Assembly (NCBI GenBank): GCA_023678885.1
Contig: CM042954.1
Location: 4,214,198-4,278,197 of the forward strand
Origin: Pogostemon cablin
Lineage: Eukaryota; Streptophyta; Magnoliopsida; Lamiales; Lamiaceae
Direction: 5' to 3'
Length of the DNA stretch: 64,000 bases
The position numbers and the translations under genes are program-made. The notes under the pieces are model-generated. The model was not told where the DNA came from and searched no databases. It saw nothing but the letters and a program-made list of their open reading frames with translations. Below, one piece after another: positions 57,989-64,000 of the stretch. Within the stretch, counting starts at the first letter, position 1; every line of letters begins with the position of its first letter.

Positions 57989-60900
57989 GCGTTAGTCTTC
58001 ACAATGTGATCGGGCAGGATGCCGGAGTGGTGGAGCAGGCTGCGGGGAGGTCAATCCCCGTCGCAGTTGTCCGCATTCGTGATTGGTGGCGAACAATCGA
58101 ATTCGCTGTTATATAACTGTTATAATTTATTTATTAATTGATTATTGTTATATATGTATGCATGCTTTCTATGATTTACTGCCTTATGTGCCGTAATAGG
58201 AGCATGCTAGGTTGCGTATATTATTCTGAATATTATATGCATGTAAAAACTCTTGGTTTTAAATAACTAAGTGGGAGAGGGGATTGGTAATTAATTCCCG
58301 CGGCCTCCATTATTGGTTTGTTAGTAATGTGAATAAACTTGCGCGTCGGCATTAGAGTCTTCCTCCCCATCGGATGAGTTAATTCATAGATTGCTGGAAC
58401 AGACTTCATTAAATAATTATGTTTGTAATGTGATGCATATGAACTTGCGCGTTGGCATAGACCTTCCTCCCTATCGGATGAGCTTATATGCGGTTCACTG
58501 GTACAAACTTATAATTGATGACTGTAGGAAGTTATCCAAGCGCGTGTGTACTTCTCCATCTGTAAGGCACATAAGCTTGCACAATGGACTTGGGGTCAAA
58601 TAATGGTGTACACTTAGATGCAAATAATAAGTATCCTCCCCATCGGAGTCACTGCTTTTATTTGCATGGCTAAAGAGGAACCGACTATTAATTATTTTGT
58701 CATAAAGTTAGGTTGACAAATGAAATTAATGGGTAAAACTTACTCTTGTAAATGTTCGGGTTTGTAAACGTCCACACTATCGTGGTTTGCAAACTCACGG
58801 TGCTTGAGATGTCGGTGAATTTATATTTTATATTGTTTTGAGGGAATCAATATAAATGGATAAATTCGAAGATTTGATCGGTATATATATTTTATGATTC
58901 TCTGAATTTCGAATAGTTTTATTTCACTTATGGTTGACCAAAAGAAATTATATTTACTGGTCCAAAATTAGATGATTAGAAAAGAATCTTGGATTCTAAT
59001 TTTACTACTTAAGAAATACATGTGTGTTCTCACAAAAGACTTATCATGATGCATATTAAAGTCTCTGGTGAAGATATAAGAGATTCATAGAAATATGATG
59101 GTCTCATGTAACTCTTCGGATACTTGAGTAAGTTAAAAGGCGGTAGGTCATGATTGAATTTGATGAATGAATTGGAAATACATAAAATAGAAGTTGAAGG
59201 GGAAACCTAAGTCAATTTTATTCTTCATTGTTTGCCTAAATGTTTTGAGCAAGTTCCACCTGAATTACAAAAAGGATGTATATGGTGGGGAACTTCTGAC
59301 AAAACATATGGTGAAGAAAATCCAATTTCATCAAGATGTGAACAAGGTTAGTATCTCATTCACTAGTTGTTGAAGCATGATTAGTGTTGGCATTTACTGA
59401 CATGTTGTGTATAGATACCGGAATCACTAAAAGCCTGCAACTAAGTGATGATGAAATAATAATATACATGGGTAAAACTACGAGATTAGTGGTTGTTGCA
59501 GTGGGAGTTGTTTATTTATCTTACGATATGAATAAACGTTTGATTATGAGAAATTGTCTTTACGTACGTTTTCATAGAAAGAATTTTATTTCAGTTTCTA
59601 TGCATTTATGGATGGATACTCCATTCATTTAAATGACATGGTCATAGTAATGAGGATGAAGCTATAATCTGTTAAGGTACGTTAGTGGCAATTTGTAAAC
59701 TCTTAAATCACGTTTATACCACGGATGCAACAAATAGTAATTAATATTACGTCTTTTAATCCTAATAAGAGAATGACTCTTATGCAAATGATTAGATAGA
59801 TGATGAATTATTTGGAATTACTAAATTTATTTTATGGGTATACCCTAGAAACAGCATGTCGTGTAACATTTGTCTGTTTGTGGGATATTCTAGAAAAATG
59901 AAGAGTGATGATTTATTTAATCCAAAAGATCACAGGGTGATTGTTAACACAAACACTAGTTTTTTTTGGAAAAGGACTATGTATTAAATCATAAACCCAT
60001 GTATAAATTGTTCTAAAGGAAGTGAGAAGTATTAGTACCAATTGTATAAGAGGATATACCACAAGTTAAACTGCAACGCATGTCACGTCTGATACACAAT
60101 TGCGTGTAGTGCCTTGTCGTAGTGGGAGGGTTGTTCGACAACTTGCAAGATATATATTTTGGGAGAGTCGTGAGACTTAGTCCCTAGTAAACATGGATTG
60201 AACCCACGGATACGACGAAGTACTACAAGATCGAAATGTGATATCTTAGCTAGTGCAATGATGTTGAAATAGAATTGATGAATTCTAAATTAAATCTGGG
60301 AGCTTGTAAGACCACTAAATGGTGTAAAAGCCATTGGAAGTGCTCATTCAAAATAAAAGAGGATCATATGGTAAGGTGAAAATCTTGGAAGCAAAGCTTG
60401 TTGCGAAAAAGGTATACTCAGAATGAAAGGGTTCAATTATGAGATAACCTGTTCGCCGGTAGCTATGCCTAAGTCGATCCAGACTCTTTTACCTGTTGCT
60501 ACTCATATGGAATATGAGGGATAACAAATAGATGTCAATACAGCTTTCCTGAATGGAAGTCTTGAGGAAAACATCTATGTTAAGCAACCAGAGTGATTCA
60601 TTGCAAAGAGCTAAGAGCATTTTGATATTAAGCTTAAAAGTATCCATCAATGGGCTAAAGCAAGCTTCAAGATCATGAAACATCCATTTTGATGAGGAAT
60701 CCAGGCATATGGATTTATTCAATGCGCGGATGTGTCTTGTGTATTGAAAAGAGTGACGAAAACGTAGTGGTATTTCTTATACTGTACGTAGATGATATAT
60801 TGCTCATTGGAGACAATGAAAAAGTATTGTCGGGCGTATGGGTGTGGTTGATAAAGCAGTATGAAATGAAGGACTTAAGAAAAGCAAAATATATCCTTTT

Positions 60901-61771
60901 GATCACGGTAATACGGATCACAAGAAAGGATGTTATGCTTATCTCAAGCTTCATGAATAGATACAATTCCTACTCGTTTAGCATGTAACTTTATCTAAGA
61001 AAATGTGTCTTAAGACACAAAAAGAAGATAAAGGTGATGAAAGTGGTTCCTTATGCTTCGACGAATAAGGAAGCTTAATCTAAGGAATGCCATGCATGAG
61101 AATTGATAACTGTATTGTCAATTGCATAGACAGTGAGTATCAAGGTAACTCGAAATAAGAATGTTGAACTATGGTAAGACATATATTTATGTACCTGAAA
61201 AGGACTAGAAATTATATGTAGGCTTACCGGACAGATTCGCTGCTTCTTATGAGTTACGTAGATTCGGATTTTTCAAATCAGATAGGGACGACAGTAAATC
61301 CACCTCAAGGTTATGTGTTTAATTTTAAGAAGTAGAGCCATAATATGGAGGAGTGTTATATAGAAATATATTTCGAACTCCGGACTCCATCATGGAAAGA
61401 TGATAAATTGGAGCCTATAAGGCAGCCAAAGTATCTATATGACTCTAGAAACTTCATGATGGACTTTGAAGTATTTCTAAGTTTGCCCAAGATTATCACA
61501 ATTTAAATTAATGATATTGGTGCAGTTGCAAACTTGAAGGAATCACGAGTCCATAAGGCAATTAAACACATGGAGCGCGAGTACCACCTGTTACGAGAAA
61601 TTGTATGATGAGGGGAAGGTTGTTGTCACCTAGATTGCATCGGATGATAACCTAGTAAATCCCTTTACAAAGACCTTAAAACGAAAGCTTTTGATGGTCG
61701 TGTAGTAGGAGTGGGAATCAGATGTATGGCGGAAGACATGACAGCATAGTCTTTTAGTATAAGTGGGAGAT
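57989..61771 (+). mobile_element. Ty1/copia copy B, internal region (decayed)
   Basis: Plus strand, same family as copy A. 58000-58130 matches the A leader (GTGGCGAACAATCGAATT). GAG-pre-integrase text VGVVYLSYDMNKRLIMRNCL is at 59508-59567. RT is present in fragments: DVNTAFLNGSLEENIYVKQP, then YVDDILLIGD and MKDLRKAKYIL. RNase H ends with HMEREYHLLREIV and NLVNPFTKTLKRK near 61650. Many stops and frameshifts. No 5' LTR or PBS is present; the left end runs into the minisatellite. The polypurine tract AAGTGGGAGAT lies at 61761-61771, directly before the LTR. Confidence 0.85.
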
Positions 61772-63075
61772 TGTTGGATTATATACTAAAAGTCTAGCTT
61801 TTTGTATGAACAACGTTATAACAATTAATTTGAAATGAGAATCATATGATCAAATGATTGCGTCTTATAATTTATTTATATGCACGATGCAATAGTCCAC
61901 TTACTTTATACTGTAGATAATATGTTGTACGACAACACGCGGAAGATCATATTATCAGTTTCCTTATAAAGTATAAACAGATGCTCACAACCAAGATAGA
62001 CGAGGACTCTCTATTGGGATGGTTGTAGTGTGGTTTGGTATTAGCTTGTCTTGGCTATAGAATCACATTAGTGCACTTGTGTGTATTGAGCAGGACCGCT
62101 TGAGATCGTTCGACTTATACTGACTTATAGGAGAACTTGATCTCAGTTATTATAGAAGTTCGTGCTCTTAATCCCTATACAATAACCTCGACACGTAGGG
62201 CAGTATGTATTTCTTTAATTCATCAATGAGTGAGATTTACATGTAATTAAATCAACAAACTCGGTGAGTTGGGAAGTAATGCTGTCTCTATGGTGTGTTG
62301 TTGATTGTAGAAGGAATCCGTGTCCGTCATAGGTTGATGATGTCCCCTTGAGGAGCTCATAAGGATTATCATGTAAACCCTGCAGGTGGAAGTTATTCCG
62401 GCATGATAATGAGGTTGAGTGGTACTACTCTTGGATGAGATATTAATTAATTGAGTTGTCAGTAACTTAAATTAATTAATGGACATTGTATATCTTAAAA
62501 ATGGGGATACTAACGGGCTCATAATAAGAAGGAGCCCAAAACGTAATTTTGGGATTGGAAAGGCAGTGCAGTAATAATATTTTAGTGGAATATATTATTA
62601 TTATTGGACTTAAGTATAAGCTTTGGGCTAAACTTGGATACTTAAGCCCAATGGAGGCCCAACTCAATTTCTCCTCCTGGTCCCTGCTGTAGCCCATGTA
62701 TATAAGTCACCTCAGCTTATCTGGAACCCTAATCTAATTCATTATTAACGTGCGATGAGGGTTGAGAGCAGATTGAGGAGGTCTCGTAGATCGTCGCCCA
62801 CACGACGTCGAGATCGGACTTGGGACATACGACAGAAGATCAGAAGAAAGCCGTTGAAGAGAGGATCGTCTGAGCACAAAGATCATTCAATTCCGACATC
62901 AGACGAGGAAGTTATGGCCATTCTCGTGGGACTGCACAATCTGTCAGCGAGAATCCTTCATCTTCTACATACCTTGGTGAACGGTAATCGTTTCTATGAT
63001 TTATTGCTTCCGCTGATATTAGAAACTTATCGATCCCTAACGGGTCACGTTAACCAAACGATCCAAGCGCCAACA
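61772..63075 (+). mobile_element. 3' LTR of Copia copy B
   Basis: 1304 bp, TGTTGGATTATATACTAAAAG ... GCGCCAACA, preceded by a polypurine tract. Long regions match the A LTR (ACAACACGCGGAAGATCATA; ACATGTAATTAAATCAACAAAC). The downstream bases ATTGGTATT resemble the first bases after the A LTR (ATTGGTATC of the PBS) but diverge at once. The ORF 62755-63102 lies over the LTR end and is not a gene. Confidence 0.9.
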
Positions 63076-64000
63076 ATTGGTATTAACCTTAACCATAACT
63101 AACACAATCACAGTATGTGCATGAAGCATTATTTATCCAGCACAGCAGACATAGGAAATCGATTAAAAGAAAGAGTTACCTTTGACAACCGTTTCTCAGG
63201 CATTTCTACACCTTCAAGAAGTGTTTTATGTCACTGAAGTGCTCCAACTGAATTCTTATATGTATTAATTTTAGAAATCTCTCTTTAGCAGCAAAAGAAG
63301 CTCTAGGCTTTTTGCAAAATTCTGCATCATATATAAATATTACTTTCATTATGAATATGGGAAAAGCATAACAAATTTTAAGTCATTTTCTCTGAGAAGA
63401 ATAACATCATTTGACCAATATACATAGAACGAATTCATTATTTATCACCCAAGGCATGACTACATAGTATTATATATGGCATTAGCATATTTGTTTGTGT
63501 TATGGCAGTTTGCCATCATTCTTTTTAAAAGCTTATGATACTTTGCATAAGTAACAAACTCTTCCAAATATTGTCAATGGAAAGTATGATAACATCACTT
63601 TCTAGACACTACTATGATGGAAGGCATTGCTGCTTGATTATAACCGAACATGAAGAATTAAGTCAGGATAACTCACAATTTGCAACTTCATTGTCTTACC
63701 ATCCAACTCCATTATTGTAATTTTCTACCAAGCAAATATCGAAATAAATAGAGAATCCAAAGAAGAACTTATAAAATCATCTCATATTATGCTTATGTAA
63801 CAAACTGTCCACATATGAATCATCCTAAATCATCATACAAAAATATTACTTCATATCTTTAATTCCCCCCGTAAAGTGAACACAATAAAAGTAACAATTG
63901 TCATATATAACGTCTACAACATAGTCATGTGGCAATAGTCTGTTTCATTGTAAGCAAGTGAATACCATATTTGCGGCAAAAAATCAAGAACTTAACATGT
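63076..64000. other. Intergenic or intronic, no gene established
   Basis: The minus strand has one exon-like piece at 63180-63230 (LLEGVEMPEKRLSK followed by donor AAAG/GTAACT) and another at 63270-63320 (KKPRASFAAKERF). Neither joins in a consistent phase with a visible acceptor, so I do not call a gene. They may belong to a gene beyond the window. Confidence 0.3.

Noticed and set aside
57702..57995. 97-codon ORF
   Set aside because: It runs through the 62-bp minisatellite. The same peptide words appear in shifted frames as the array proceeds, so it is a by-product of the repeat.
62755..63102. 115-codon basic ORF
   Set aside because: It covers the last part of the Copia B LTR and crosses the LTR end. 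The corresponding A and C LTR sequences do not keep the frame.
63100..63330. Exon-like minus-strand pieces (LLEGVEMPEKRLSK, KKPRASFAAKERF) as extra exons of the TPX2-like gene
   Set aside because: They lie upstream of its start codon, no phase-consistent acceptor joins them, and the gene is complete without them.

Overview
The window is nuclear DNA from a higher plant, most likely a eudicot. The evidence is AT-rich intergenic sequence, GT-AG introns, Stowaway MITEs beginning CTCCCTCCGTCCC at TA sites, plant-type Ty1/copia and Ty3/gypsy (Athila-like) retroelements, and a plant-type TPX2-like gene. I cannot resolve the lineage further. Most of the 64 kb is transposon debris. One gene looks complete and functional.

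Layout: 1-2.1 kb is the 3' end of a Ty3/gypsy-type element. 2.3-5.3 kb holds AT-rich repeats and a broken carboxylesterase gene. 5.5-12.1 kb has many Stowaway MITEs, a Helitron helicase tail, a roughly threefold AT-rich repeat, and two solo LTRs with perfect 5-bp target duplications. 12.6-14.3 kb is a short non-autonomous LTR element on the minus strand. 15.5-17.5 kb has a hAT MITE, a one-stop ORF and a minisatellite. 17.6-23.05 kb is Copia copy A (minus strand, broken in the RT). 23.05-26.2 kb holds gypsy-type LTR fragments. 26.2-32.1 kb has MITEs, a possible small two-exon gene, a TIR element carrying GC-rich DNA, and a CACTA MITE. 32.7-39.2 kb is a decayed Athila-like gag-pol, invaded by a solo LTR and followed by a truncated Copia LTR. 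40.1-40.4 kb is a stranded promoter plus first exon. 41.6-43.1 kb is a MULE transposase relic.

44.9-53.1 kb (minus strand) is a 17-exon gene that I assembled from splice sites. It encodes a 513-residue TPX2-like, Aurora-binding microtubule protein (TPXL2/TPXL3 type). Two hAT-type elements sit in its introns without touching the exons. The ORF is continuous across all 16 predicted junctions. 53.6-57.6 kb is AT-rich with a MITE and a tandem duplication. 57.7-63.1 kb is Copia copy B of the same family as A, on the plus strand and broken at its 5' end, preceded by a trimeric higher-order minisatellite.

The most unusual signal is modular sequence shared between otherwise unrelated retrotransposons. 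A block of about 75-95 nt recurs in three Copia LTRs and twice in tandem in a gypsy-type LTR. A near-palindromic word, GCACGACTCGTGC, recurs in a Copia leader, a gypsy LTR and an Athila gag-protease linker. I saw no rRNA gene, CRISPR or organelle insertion; I did not scan systematically for tRNA genes.
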